The notes: a model not told the origin generated them from the sequence alone. DNA of 64,000 nt from Hyphomicrobiales bacterium (GCA_900466475.1 UBMI01000009.1:612480-676479); one strand, 5' to 3'; shown: positions 9,438 through 18,277, counted from the stretch's first letter. Numbers and translations: made by a program.

Positions 9438-10241
9438 TCAGTCGTCCGAGCCTGTCGCAATCGAGTGCGACAGGGAGACTGCCGTGCGCCGATCCGCTTC
9501 GCTGGCAACCGAGAAGGCATCTTCCTGGAGCGACTGCATCCAGCTGCAATCCTTCGGCTTGCAGCGATCGAGAGCCGCAGTCATCAGTGCGAGGCCGCGG
9601 GCGGACTGGCCTTCATCGAAGAGGATATTGCCGAACACTGCCATGGCGCCGGGATGGCCGCTCTTGCGGGCCTGATTGAGCCATTTCTTGGCCTGATTGA
9701 TATTGGCGCTGCCGCCCTCGCCTGCAAGCATCATCTGCGCAAGCTGGAACTGCGCCTCGGGAACACCGAAGGTGGAGGCGACCTGGAAATAGAGCTGGCG
9801 CGCCTGGTTGAGATCGATCTTCACCGGGCTGCCGGCAATGCCGTGCTTGTAATAGTTGGCGAGCGACAGCAGCGCATTGATGAAGAAGCCGGTATCCTCC
9901 GAGCCGGGCTCGACGCCCTGCTGCGCAATCTCGCTGTAGATCTTGAAGGCTTCGAAATCATCCTGCGCCACGCCGTCGCCGTCAGCATACATGTTGGCGA
10001 GTGCCCAGCGCGAACCGGTGTGGCCTTTTTCGGCGGCGTATTTATAGGCTTCTACCGCCTCTTCCTTCTGACCGTTCTTGTATGCCTTGAAACCGAATTT
10101 GAAGAGATCGAAGGGTCCCGATTCTTTCGTGACGCCCGTTTTGATGTCGAATGCCAGGACCGGACAGGCCAAAGCCAGGGAAACGGCCATCGACATGCTG
10201 AGCAGCATGAATTTGAACAATCTGAACTCGGACGTTACCAT
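9438..10241 (-). CDS. exoR: ExoR, Sel1-repeat periplasmic regulator of the ExoS/ChvI system
   Basis: In Sinorhizobium and Agrobacterium ExoR is exported to the periplasm, where it holds the sensor kinase ExoS inactive and so represses succinoglycan synthesis and acid-responsive genes. This 267-residue protein has a signal peptide (FMLLSMSMAVSLALACPVLAF) and then a stretch recognisable as rhizobial ExoR: FDIKTGVTKESGPFDLFKFG, KKEEAVEAY-like Sel1 repeats, EDTGFFINALLSLANYY and STFGVPEAQFQLAQMML. The length equals known ExoR (about 268). The ATG giving MVTSEFRLFK is chosen; 47 further in-frame codons upstream are not ExoR-like. It has a long upstream region with no clear gene. Confidence 0.93.
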   Translation of the reverse strand: MVTSEFRLFKFMLLSMSMAVSLALACPVLAFDIKTGVTKESGPFDLFKFGFKAYKNGQKEEAVEAYKYAAEKGHTGSRWALANMYADGDGVAQDDFEAFKIYSEIAQQGVEPGSEDTGFFINALLSLANYYKHGIAGSPVKIDLNQARQLYFQVASTFGVPEAQFQLAQMMLAGEGGSANINQAKKWLNQARKSGHPGAMAVFGNILFDEGQSARGLALMTAALDRCKPKDCSWMQSLQEDAFSVASEADRRTAVSLSHSIATGSDD

Positions 10242-10904
10242 CTTTACCGGTTTCTTTCGTTCATCACAGACGCCTGGCGGCGGCTTTTTTTGCCGTTCTG
10301 CCCGCGTGGATGCATTCCTTCCAGGCGAGCGATCCCGCGGCGGGCTCCAGGGCCCCTTTACCCGCGTCGCTTCCAGCCCCATGCCCCTCTTTCAAAACCA
10401 GCACATCCTTGCGAACCACCCGGCTCCCGGCACGGCCCGCATATGATGCCTCAGGTACTCCCTTTGCGGTCCAGGTTTCCGCCCGTCCGCCTTTATCGTC
10501 TTCGTAAACAGCAAATGTGACCAAACCGGTATCGCTACCGTGCCGGGAGGACGAAGCGTCATGCCGGGGGACTGAAAATGATCGAAGCGAGCAAATCTGC
10601 AACACTACCGAAGGGGCGGATTTCTGGCCGGAAATGCCTTTGGCGAAAAGCAAAGCGGCCGTTGCCGCTGGCTTCTCGCCCCTGCTGTCGCGATGTCTGG
10701 CGTTGCCGGAAAAAATTCGACCCATGCTACTGCTTACGCACACCCTACGCTTGTCATCTCCTCGCCCGCTAATAGCGCTGCGCCCTCTTTGTGGCGGGAA
10801 ATGGACAAATTCGCCCTGCCGACACCATACGCGAACCATCGTAAAAAAGTGTTGCTGAATCGTCACAAAACGAGACGAGAAGATGGATGATTAATGGCGG
10901 CAAA
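10242..10904. other. Long intergenic/leader region upstream of exoR
   Basis: About 660 bp without a convincing gene. A 200-codon GTG-started minus-strand frame spans 10264-10866, but its composition (strings of Arg, Ser, Gly, Ala, no motif) and the lack of a ribosome binding site make it doubtful. The exoR promoter must lie here; I see no clear operator. Confidence 0.4.
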
Positions 10905-10936
10905 CAAAGAAGAACCCGGCATTGCCGGGCTCCTCA
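10905..10936 (-). terminator. Terminator of the FadL-like gene
   Basis: On the minus strand GCCCGGC and GCCGGG(T) form a tight stem with an AAT loop, followed by TTCTTCTTTG. It lies about 20 bp past the FadL-like stop codon. Confidence 0.75.
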
Positions 10937-10954
10937 ATTCTTCAAATCAGGGAA

Positions 10955-12235
10955 TTAAAACTTGACCTTTAGGCTGGTCGACAATGCGGCAACAAGGTCG
11001 TTGCCAAAGGAATAGGAGACATCATCTCCAAAGGTGACGCCGTTCTGGGTGACCACGCCTGACGAACCGCTCGTCAGCAGGCCAACGGCACCGGCGACGC
11101 GCCACTCGATATGCTCGGTGGGCGTGAAGGCCGCGCCGACACCCAGCGTCCAGCTATCGGTCTGTGCCCCGTAGCCTTGGCTGGTGCCGCGGTCCCATGT
11201 CAGGCTGACTGCGCCCGCCCACTGATCGTTGAACTTGTGGCCGACACCGCCGGTAATCGTCCAGCCGTCACGATAGAGAAGATCGAGCGACGTGAGTTCC
11301 GTCCTGCCACCGGAGGTACAGGCGACCAGGCCCTTCGTCGATGTCGGGCAGAAAGGCACCGACTGCAGAACACTCCAGTTCGTCCACTTGACCGAACCGA
11401 AAGCGAGCCAATCCGGAGCGATGCCGCTCTGCAATTTCAGTTCGAGCGAATCCGGCGCCTCAGCGGAGCCGAAGACGGGCGTGACCTTTCCATAGGGAGA
11501 GGCGTTCAGAGGAGCAAAGGGCGCAGTAACCTGGGTAAGGTCCACCGTGCCGGTGAGGTTGTCGTACTTTACGCGGCTGTTATAGACGAGGCTCGCGCGC
11601 ATCGCATATTCCGGAATCTCGTAGGCAAGACCAGCGCGCCAGCCCCAGCCATTGTCCTCGAGATCGAGACGACCGACGCCGTCACCCGTACCGACCAGAA
11701 GCGGAACCGTCGAAACCAGCCGTTCCTTGAAGCCCTCGACTTCCTGGTAGAAGGCACCGCCGATGATACGAAGCTGTCCCGGCCCGACATCGAAACGATA
11801 GGAGCAAGTACCGCCATAATTGCGGGTTTTGATCTCCGTCTCGATATTGTTGTTGGCACCAGCCCAATTCAAACCGGGATTGGTATGCCCGCCAAACGGT
11901 TCGGAATAATCGACGAGGCAGTCGACCACATCGCCGAAGCCGCCCTTGAACCCAAAATAAGGGATGGCGTAATTCGCAGTATCGTCAGCGGTGTTCGGAC
12001 GGTTGTTCAGATTGCCGCCGCCTGGAGATACAGAAGTATCCGTGTCGCGAACATTCTTCAGCTTACGTTGCGGGGTAACATAGATGATGCCCGACTGGAA
12101 CGAGAAGGGTGACGTATCGAACAGCTGATCGATATTGTAGCCACCGCGCTCCAGGCCGCCCGCGAAGGACGGCGAAGCCAGTGCCGAAAATGCAATGAGC
12201 GATGTTACGCCCCTGGAAAACATACGCGCTGCCAT
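10955..12235 (-). CDS. Outer-membrane transport protein, OmpP1/FadL family
   Basis: FadL-type 14-strand beta-barrels pass long-chain fatty acids or other hydrophobic molecules across the outer membrane. The 426-residue product has a signal peptide (MFSRGVTSLIAFSALASPSFAGGLERGGYNIDQLFD), the family's N-terminal plug region, alternating aromatic strands throughout (for example WAGAVSLTWDRGTSQGYG, WTLGVGAAFTPTEHIEWRVAG), and the expected C-terminal strand ending in a charged-aromatic residue (LVAALSTSLKVKF). The ATG at 12235 is used because GGGGGAG lies a few bases before it; an in-frame ATG at 12253 would place this site inside the gene. The substrate is not deducible. Two inverted repeats lie upstream, suggesting a regulated promoter. 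Confidence 0.88.
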   Translation of the reverse strand: MAARMFSRGVTSLIAFSALASPSFAGGLERGGYNIDQLFDTSPFSFQSGIIYVTPQRKLKNVRDTDTSVSPGGGNLNNRPNTADDTANYAIPYFGFKGGFGDVVDCLVDYSEPFGGHTNPGLNWAGANNNIETEIKTRNYGGTCSYRFDVGPGQLRIIGGAFYQEVEGFKERLVSTVPLLVGTGDGVGRLDLEDNGWGWRAGLAYEIPEYAMRASLVYNSRVKYDNLTGTVDLTQVTAPFAPLNASPYGKVTPVFGSAEAPDSLELKLQSGIAPDWLAFGSVKWTNWSVLQSVPFCPTSTKGLVACTSGGRTELTSLDLLYRDGWTITGGVGHKFNDQWAGAVSLTWDRGTSQGYGAQTDSWTLGVGAAFTPTEHIEWRVAGAVGLLTSGSSGVVTQNGVTFGDDVSYSFGNDLVAALSTSLKVKF

Positions 12236-12352
12236 TGTGTCTCCCCCACTCAAGCAATTGATGTAACTACACTGTGCTAGTGAACTTAATAAATCGCAAC
12301 GAAGCGCTCCGCTGCGACGCGAAGTTGCGTTATGGCTAATTTACGTAACTAA

Positions 12353-12368
12353 TTGACGGGCACGTCAA
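12353..12368. promoter_or_regulatory. Palindrome upstream of the FadL-like gene
   Basis: TTGACG and CGTCAA are perfect inverted arms around GGCA. A second inverted repeat, AGATAGA-N14-TCTATCT, follows at 12375-12402. Both lie 118-170 bp before the FadL-like start in AT-rich DNA. Confidence 0.35.
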
Positions 12369-12402
12369 AAAATCAGATAGATAAAATTCTATTCTTCTAT
12401 CT

Positions 12403-12567
12403 ATTGGCTTTAAGGAACCCGTTAGATTTTTATTCCACAAAAGGCGCTATCTGTATCAAACCGACAACAGTGGCAGTTTTCGCACGCAGCATCGCCCAAA
12501 CGGGTGATATCCACAGGTGGAAACCGAAAAAGAACGTGATTTCCGTCGAATCGTCATACTTTTTAAT
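12403..12567. other. AT-rich spacer between the FadL-like gene promoter and valS terminator
   Basis: With the adjoining sequence from 12236 this makes a gap of about 390 bp between genes. No coding frame or RNA gene is apparent. The composition is clearly more AT-rich than the flanking genes. Confidence 0.4.
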
Positions 12568-12602
12568 GCAAAAGGCGCGCTCCGATGGAACGCGCCTCCA
12601 GA
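12566..12602 (-). terminator. Terminator of valS
   Basis: Minus strand reads GGCGCGTTCC ATC GGAGCGCGCC followed by TTTTGC, a stem-loop with T-run, 24 bp past the valS stop. Confidence 0.8.
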
Positions 12603-12625
12603 AAAAATATACTCGTTAACCGCGA

Positions 12626-15469
12626 TTATCCCGCTTCGCTAACTCGCGCTAGAGCAGTCCTCAAACTCGCGATCTGGCTTGTCAGCTCTTCATGACGCTC
12701 ACGCTCGGCTTCCACCACTTCCGGGTTGGCATTGGCCACGAACTTCTCATTCGACAGCTTGCCGTCGATGCGCGCAACTTCGCCTTCGGCCTTGGCAATC
12801 GCCTTTTCGAGGCGGCTCTTTTCCGCCGTGAGATCGATCAGCTTGCCAAGCGGCAGGCAGACAGTCGCTTCCGCGACGACGATCTGTGCGGCACCTTTCG
12901 GGGCAGATTCGGCAAGCGAAATCGCCTCGACACGCGCCAGGCGCTTGATGGCCGCGTCGTGACGGAACAGCCGTTCACGCGTGAGGCTGTTGGCACCGAC
13001 GACGACGAGCGGCGCGGTCGCCGACGGCGGCACGTTCATTTCCGAGCGGACCGAACGGATGCCGGAAACGAGGTCGATCAGCCAATTGATCTCATCGGCG
13101 GCAGCATTGTCGGTGTAAGACGGCGACGGCCATTCGGCGTGGCAGAGCAATCCGTCACGTTCCTGGCCCTCACCCGCAGTATGCGCCCACAACTCTTCGG
13201 TCATGAAGGGCATGAAGGGATGCAACAGCTTGTAGATCTCTTCCAGAACATAGGCGCTGCAGGCCTGGGCTTCAGCCTTCGCGGCCGCGTCCTCTCCGCC
13301 GAAGACCGGCTTCAGAAGTTCGAGATACCAGTCGCAGAACTGATTCCAGACAAAACGGTAGAGCGCGCCGGCGGCATCGTTGAAACGGTAGGCTTCAAGC
13401 GCGTCCGTTACGTCACGTTCCGCACGGGCAAGCTCGGTCAGGATCCAGCGATTGATGGTGAGTTCGGCTGCTTCCGGCACGAAATGCGGATCGCTCTTGG
13501 CACCGTTCATTTCGGCAAAGCGCGTGGCGTTCCAGAGCTTGGTGCCGAAATTGCGGTAACCGGCGATGCGCGCCGGGTCGAGCTTCACGTCGCGGCCCTG
13601 GGCCGCCATGATCGCCAGCGTGAAACGCAGCGCGTCCGCACCATATTCGTCGATCAGTTCGAGCGGGTCGATGACGTTGCCCTTGGACTTCGACATCTTC
13701 TGCCCGTTCTTGTCGCGCACGAGAGCGTGAATATAGACGGTGTGGAACGGTTCGACGGGGTTATCGTCCTCGTCCTTCATGAAATGCAGGCCCATCTGCA
13801 TCATGCGAACAACCCAGAACGGGATGATGTCGAAACCGGTAACAAGAACGCTCGTCGGGTAATATCGCTCCAGTTCGGGTGTCTTGTCCGGCCATCCAAG
13901 CGTCGAGAACGGCCAGAGTGCCGAGGAGAACCAGGTGTCGAGCACGTCTTCATCGCGTGTCAGAATCTCACCCGGCCGGAAATTCTCGAGCAGGTCCTCG
14001 ACATAGGCCTTCATCGGCCCTTCATGCGACAAATAGTGCTGGATGGCGGCCTGCAGCGCCTCTTCTTCGGTCTTTTCGACGAAAACCTGACCATCCGGAC
14101 CGTACCAGGCCGGAATCTGGTGACCCCACCAGAGCTGACGGGAGATGCACCATGGCTGGATATTCTCGATCCATTGGAAATAGGTGTTTTCCCAGTTCTT
14201 GGGAACGAACTTTGTCCGGCCTTCGCGAACGGAAGCAATGGCGGGCTTGGCAAGGGTCTTGTTGTCGACCCACCATTGCTCGGTCAGACGCGGCTCGATC
14301 GGCACGCCACCGCGATCGCCATGCGGAACCATATGCTTGTGCGGCTCGATCTTGTCGAGCAGGCCTGCTTCCTCGAAAATCTCGACAATGATCTTCCGTG
14401 CGACGAAGCGATCCTGGCCTTCCAGCCGGTCCCACGCGCCATGCAAGGCGGCCGGATGATCGAGACCTTCCAGAAAGTCCTCGTTTTCCTTGATGGTCAC
14501 CGAAGCATCGACGTTGAGGACATTGATGGCGCGCAGGCCAGCACGCCTGCCGACATCAAAGTCGTTGAAATCATGCGCGGGTGTGATCTTGACCGCGCCC
14601 GTGCCGGCTGTCGGATCGGCATAGTCGTCGGCAACAATCGGAATCCTGCGGCCAACGATCGGGAGGATGACGTGTTTGCCGACTATCGACTTGTAGCGCT
14701 CGTCCTTGGGATTGACCGCAACGCCGGTATCGCCAAGCATCGTCTCCGGCCGCGTCGTCGCAACCACGAGGTAGTCACGCGTTTCGAACTCGGTGGGCTT
14801 GCCCTCCTCGTCGAAAGCGATCGGGTACTGATAGGTGACGCCCTCTTCCAGCGGATAGCGCAGATGCCAGAGATTGCCTTTGAGCTCGATCTGCTCGACT
14901 TCCATGTCGGAGATCGCGGTCAGCAACTTCGGATCCCAGTTGACGAGGCGCTTGTCCTTGTAAATCAGGCCTTCCTTGTAGAGCGTGACGAAGACTTCGA
15001 GGACAGCCTGGGACAGGCCCTCGTCCATGGTGAAGCGCTCACGCGACCAGTCGCACGAAGCGCCGAGACGCTTCAACTGATTGAAAATCAGGCCGCCCGA
15101 TTCAGCCTTCCATTCCCAAATCTTTTCGATGAAGGCATCGCGGCCCATGTCGCGGCGGCCGGGAAGCTGCTGTTCCATCAGCTTGCGCTCGACAACCATC
15201 TGCGTGGCGATGCCGGCATGGTCCATGCCCGGCTGCCAGAGAACATCCTTGCCGCGCATGCGCTCGAACCGCACCAGGACGTCCTGCAGCGTATTGTTGA
15301 GCGCGTGGCCCATGTGCAGCGAGCCCGTGACATTCGGCGGCGGGATGACAATGGTGAAGCTTTCCGCATTCGGCTTTGCGTTCACACCGGCGCGGAAGGC
15401 ATCCGCCTCATCCCATTTCGCGGCGATTTTCGGTTCGACGGCAGCGGAATCGTAGGTCTTTTCGAGCAT
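12626..15469 (-). CDS. valS: Valyl-tRNA synthetase
   Basis: Class Ia aminoacyl-tRNA synthetase charging tRNA-Val, with an editing domain that removes mischarged threonine. The 947-residue length is standard. Motifs visible: PPPNVTGSLHMGHALN (HMGH, the HIGH motif) near residue 45-60, the CP1 editing insertion with ATTRPETMLGDTGVAV, the KMSKSKGN loop (residues about 590-600), an anticodon-binding domain, and the C-terminal coiled-coil tRNA arm (KLIDLTAEKSRLEKAIAKAE). The ATG gives MLEKTYDSAAVEPKIAAKWDEAD, the expected start. It follows popZ on the same strand with a terminator between, so it probably has its own promoter. Confidence 0.97.
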   Translation of the reverse strand: MLEKTYDSAAVEPKIAAKWDEADAFRAGVNAKPNAESFTIVIPPPNVTGSLHMGHALNNTLQDVLVRFERMRGKDVLWQPGMDHAGIATQMVVERKLMEQQLPGRRDMGRDAFIEKIWEWKAESGGLIFNQLKRLGASCDWSRERFTMDEGLSQAVLEVFVTLYKEGLIYKDKRLVNWDPKLLTAISDMEVEQIELKGNLWHLRYPLEEGVTYQYPIAFDEEGKPTEFETRDYLVVATTRPETMLGDTGVAVNPKDERYKSIVGKHVILPIVGRRIPIVADDYADPTAGTGAVKITPAHDFNDFDVGRRAGLRAINVLNVDASVTIKENEDFLEGLDHPAALHGAWDRLEGQDRFVARKIIVEIFEEAGLLDKIEPHKHMVPHGDRGGVPIEPRLTEQWWVDNKTLAKPAIASVREGRTKFVPKNWENTYFQWIENIQPWCISRQLWWGHQIPAWYGPDGQVFVEKTEEEALQAAIQHYLSHEGPMKAYVEDLLENFRPGEILTRDEDVLDTWFSSALWPFSTLGWPDKTPELERYYPTSVLVTGFDIIPFWVVRMMQMGLHFMKDEDDNPVEPFHTVYIHALVRDKNGQKMSKSKGNVIDPLELIDEYGADALRFTLAIMAAQGRDVKLDPARIAGYRNFGTKLWNATRFAEMNGAKSDPHFVPEAAELTINRWILTELARAERDVTDALEAYRFNDAAGALYRFVWNQFCDWYLELLKPVFGGEDAAAKAEAQACSAYVLEEIYKLLHPFMPFMTEELWAHTAGEGQERDGLLCHAEWPSPSYTDNAAADEINWLIDLVSGIRSVRSEMNVPPSATAPLVVVGANSLTRERLFRHDAAIKRLARVEAISLAESAPKGAAQIVVAEATVCLPLGKLIDLTAEKSRLEKAIAKAEGEVARIDGKLSNEKFVANANPEVVEAERERHEELTSQIASLRTALARVSEAG

Positions 15470-15536
15470 TTTCTGACCAATTCGAGGTTCGAGGATGGGC
15501 GTTTTGTAAATAGGATGGCTACGGCCAAGTCAATAA

Positions 15537-15566
15537 AAAAGCCGCCCCGGAGACCGGAGCGGCTCT
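15537..15566 (-). terminator. Terminator of popZ
   Basis: On the minus strand GAGCCGCTCCGG and CCGGGGCGGC pair around TCT and are followed by TTTTTTATTG, 23 bp after the popZ stop. Confidence 0.85.
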
Positions 15567-15588
15567 TGTCTGGAAAAAGCGTTTCCGG

Positions 15589-16476
15589 TCAGCGGCGCGG
15601 GCCGCGCGCCACGCGTTCGATTTCTTCGCGGACGAGACGTTCGACCAGCGTCGGCAGATTGTCATCAAGCCATTCGCGCAGCATCGGCCGCAGCATGTCT
15701 TCGGCAATCTCATCCAGCGAGCGGCGCTCGGCTGCACCATCGATGGCAGCGGCAAGCTCTTCGAAGGAACGGGCAACCTGCAGGCCGGTGTTCTGCGACA
15801 GAAGTGACGGCTGTACTTCTTCCGTAACGCTGGCAGGCGCGACGTCGGCAGGCTGGTATGCCACCGGCTCGATACGCTGCTCGACCGCGGGAAGCGCAGG
15901 CGCCTCCTCGACGAGCGCGGGCCGCAGAACCTCGGGCAGACGCTGCTCGGCAAAAACGGGCGCCGGCTCTGGTGCATACTGGGCAGCAGGAGCAATCGGG
16001 GCAACGAGGGGCGCCGGCTCGGCCGGGCGTGGAGCGGCTGCTGCGCGCGGCGCTTCATAAGCCGGCTGCGGATCGAATTGCGGCTGCGGATCGCGGAATA
16101 CCTGGGGCATGTCACGAAGAGCCTGTCCGGCCTGGACGGCGCTGCGCTCGGAAGCGGCACGGACGCGGGCTGCAACATCGGCTAGCGACATGGCGCGGGC
16201 CGGCACTTCCGGCTCGGGCGCCGTGCCGGCAGAATTTGCGGCGACGAAACGCGGATCGGAACGCAGCGCAGGCGGCTCGGGGAATTCGACGCCGGCATAG
16301 GTTTCGTCGACCGTCAGATGGATTTCGGAGTCGTTTTCCTCTTCTGCGCCGTATACGGGAGGAAGAGAGGTTGAAATCGCCTTTCCGGCGCCCGGCTCAT
16401 TGCTTTCGATAATCTGACGAATGGAGGCCAGGATCTCTTCCATGGACGGTTCACGCACTACACCTGGCTGAGCCAT
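15589..16476 (-). CDS. popZ: PopZ-type polar organizing protein (DUF2497)
   Basis: PopZ forms a polymeric polar matrix that anchors the chromosome origin (through ParB) and recruits cell-cycle regulators; in Agrobacterium it marks the growing pole. The 295-residue protein shows the defining architecture: an N-terminal amphipathic helix (SMEEILASIRQIIESNE, residues 11-27), a long Pro/Ala/Glu-rich acidic linker, and the conserved C-terminal helical oligomerisation segment (LDEIAEDMLRPMLREWLDDN, then LPTLVERLVREEIERV). The location directly upstream of valS agrees with other alphaproteobacteria. Unusually the gene on its other side is pcm; the tolC homologue normally adjacent is missing. Start at the ATG giving MAQPGVVREP. 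Confidence 0.9.
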   Translation of the reverse strand: MAQPGVVREPSMEEILASIRQIIESNEPGAGKAISTSLPPVYGAEEENDSEIHLTVDETYAGVEFPEPPALRSDPRFVAANSAGTAPEPEVPARAMSLADVAARVRAASERSAVQAGQALRDMPQVFRDPQPQFDPQPAYEAPRAAAAPRPAEPAPLVAPIAPAAQYAPEPAPVFAEQRLPEVLRPALVEEAPALPAVEQRIEPVAYQPADVAPASVTEEVQPSLLSQNTGLQVARSFEELAAAIDGAAERRSLDEIAEDMLRPMLREWLDDNLPTLVERLVREEIERVARGPRR

Positions 16477-16662
16477 ATCTATCCCCGTTATCCCTTAAAC
16501 AACGACCGGATGGCGTGGAGCATGCATCCGAATCACCATGACCTTAGAATACCCCAAAGGGGAAAAAAATCATCGCGAATCAAACAAATGCAGCCATGCA
16601 CAGTTTTGTTACCCCAGTGTAAGCGAAGTCTGTGAGGGCTTTTAAGACAGCCGAAACGAAAA

Positions 16663-16690
16663 CGGGCGCCGATGGCGCCCGCTCCATAAA
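16663..16690 (-). terminator. Terminator of pcm
   Basis: Minus strand GGGCGCC ATC GGCGCCC followed by GTTTTCGTTTCGG; perfect 7-bp GC stem just past the pcm stop codon. Confidence 0.8.
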
Positions 16691-16708
16691 AACCGCGCCA
16701 GAAACGCC

Positions 16709-17374
16709 TTAGAATACGAATTCCCGAGCCTTGGTGAAACCGGGCAGCGGCTTGACCGAAGCATTGAAGAAGACGTTTTCGGAAACCGCACCACGCTCGC
16801 TGACAAAGACCTTCGCGCGGGCTGCATTGCCGTAACCCTGCACGACAACGAGACGGCCGCCATCCTGCAGCTGGCCGAGAAGTGCGGCAGGAACTTCTTC
16901 TACGGAACCGTTGATGAAGATCAGATCGTAGAGTGCGCCGGCAGCATTGCCCTTTTCAAGCGCGCCAGTCACCACCTGCACATTTGCATAACCGGCGAGA
17001 TTTGCCTTGGCTTCAGCAGCAAGGGTCTCGTCCGATTCGAGCGCCACGACGGAGCCTGCGATCAGCGACAGCAGTGCGGAAGTGTAGCCCGTGCCCGCGC
17101 CGACTTCCAGAACGGCATCATCCTTGGTGACGGCGGCGAGCTGCAGCAGTTTGGCGAGTGGCGACGCCTCCATGAGGAAGCGGCCTGGATTGCCGGCAGT
17201 TGCCGGAGCAATTTCGATGTCGTTATCGATATAGGCCAGCACCTTCGCCTTTTCCGGCACGAATGCTTCGCGCGGGACGGTGAGGAAGGCCGTCAGCACC
17301 GAATGCGAGGTAACGTCCGTGGTGCGGACCTGGTTGTCGACCATCTTTACGCGTGCTGCTTCGAAATCCATCAT
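16709..17374 (-). CDS. pcm: Protein-L-isoaspartate O-methyltransferase family protein
   Basis: SAM-dependent methyltransferase of the PCMT family, which repairs isoaspartyl residues in damaged proteins. The 221-residue protein contains MVDNQVRTTDVT at the N-terminus, the SAM-binding glycine motif VLEVGAGTGYTSALL (about residues 89-103), the following acidic residue in VVALESDE, and the post-motif YDLIFINGSVEEVP. The second half is shorter and more divergent than in enteric Pcm, as is common for the rhizobial Pcm-like proteins encoded before tolC, so repair activity is inferred. Start at MMDFEAARVK (either of two adjacent ATGs). It has its own terminator. Confidence 0.88.
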   Translation of the reverse strand: MMDFEAARVKMVDNQVRTTDVTSHSVLTAFLTVPREAFVPEKAKVLAYIDNDIEIAPATAGNPGRFLMEASPLAKLLQLAAVTKDDAVLEVGAGTGYTSALLSLIAGSVVALESDETLAAEAKANLAGYANVQVVTGALEKGNAAGALYDLIFINGSVEEVPAALLGQLQDGGRLVVVQGYGNAARAKVFVSERGAVSENVFFNASVKPLPGFTKAREFVF

Positions 17375-17582
17375 ATCCTCTCGCCGATGAAATCGGTTCT
17401 GTCCTCCGTCTCTTAATCTCCGGCACGAATGCTTTCAAGGCTTGCCGGAGGCCCGTTTGAAGAATCCCGCAGGCCCTTCCCCGCATGCAACAGGTGAAAG
17501 ACGAAAGCTGCAACTTCCGCGTGGAGTAAATTACGAATTCATGATATTGTTCTAACCGGAGGAAAATGAGGAGGAGCAGGCC

Positions 17583-17684
17583 ATGTCTGCCATTCTGGAA
17601 TATTTCACGCTGTTCGACTTTTTCATCGTCGCAGCGCTCGTCGGCATATTCTGCTGCGGGATGCTGGACCACGAGACGAACTGA
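17583..17684 (+). CDS. Small single-span membrane protein (33 aa)
   Basis: A 33-codon frame with an AGGAGGAGCAGGCC ribosome binding site immediately before its ATG, the strongest in this neighbourhood. The peptide begins MSAILEYFTLFDF, continues with a hydrophobic span (FIVAALVGIFCCGML) with adjacent cysteines, and ends in a polar tail DHETN. I do not recognise a family. The combination of a strong Shine-Dalgarno, a clean hydrophobic helix and a position in a gap between pcm and the next gene supports a real small protein; too short for most gene callers. Confidence 0.6.
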   Translation: MSAILEYFTLFDFFIVAALVGIFCCGMLDHETN

Positions 17685-17843
17685 CAGATCGCCCTGCCGG
17701 CGAAAATCTTCCAACTGCCCGCTGGCGTACCGGAAGAATGGATTTCCGTGTCCATTCGGATCAAGCCGGCACAGTTGATTGCGCAATTAACTCTATATCA
17801 ACCATATTGTTGCGCAGGTCACAGCTTTCGCTAGGTTGGCGGC

Positions 17844-18134
17844 ATGCAAACATTCGCCATTCAATCATCGGATATCGAGACACTCCACTACAATCCGGAG
17901 GCTCGACTGCTGCTCGTGAAATTCAAAAGCGGCGCGATCTGCAATTTCACGCGTATTTCGGCGCAGGGGCTGCGGCGACTGCTCGGCCCCGATGTGCAGA
18001 TAGAGAACGACACTGCAGCAGACGATGCCAGCTATCTGGCTGGCCTGCGCAGCGGTGGGTTGCGGGCGCTTTACTGCCTCACCGGGATCACGCCAGCCCA
18101 ATTCGATTTCGCGAAGGTTCCCGGCATCTGGTGA
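17844..18134 (+). CDS. Hypothetical KTSC-domain-like protein
   Basis: A 96-residue protein of unknown function. Its first half (SSDIETLHYNPEARLLLVKFKSG followed by ICNFTRIS) follows the pattern of KTSC domains: a short strand, Y-x-P/D, then L-x-V-x-F-x-S-G and an aromatic segment. The second half (LLGPDVQIENDTAADDASYL, LTGITPAQFDFAKVPGIW) is not recognised. The ATG is preceded by GCTAGGTTGGCGGC, a moderate ribosome binding site. A second KTSC-like protein is encoded 0.6 kb downstream with the tRNA-Cys gene between them. Function cannot be assigned. Confidence 0.6.
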   Translation: MQTFAIQSSDIETLHYNPEARLLLVKFKSGAICNFTRISAQGLRRLLGPDVQIENDTAADDASYLAGLRSGGLRALYCLTGITPAQFDFAKVPGIW

Positions 18135-18203
18135 CGCGAGACTGCTGAATTGGTGCCGCGCCTCATTTCCGAGGCGGATCGATTTCTATGTCGGTGGAAT
18201 TTT

Positions 18204-18277
18204 TGGAGGCCTCGCCCGGAATTGAACCGGGGTACAAGGATTTGCAGTCCTCTGCGTCACCACTCCGCCACGAGGCC
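18204..18277 (-). tRNA. tRNA-Cys (GCA)
   Basis: 74 nt including encoded CCA. Acceptor stem GGCCTCG/CGAGGCC, discriminator U typical of tRNA-Cys, anticodon loop ACTGCAAAT with GCA, and T-arm with GGTTCAATTCC all fold on the minus strand. Confidence 0.95.

Noticed and set aside
10264..10866. 200-codon minus-strand frame upstream of exoR
   Set aside because: GTG start without ribosome binding site, no recognisable motif and Arg/Ser/Gly-rich composition typical of a chance frame in GC-rich DNA.
12692..16060. 1122-codon plus-strand frame opposite valS and popZ
   Set aside because: Antisense shadow; the minus-strand frame contains full valS motifs HMGH and KMSKS, whereas this one has no domain.
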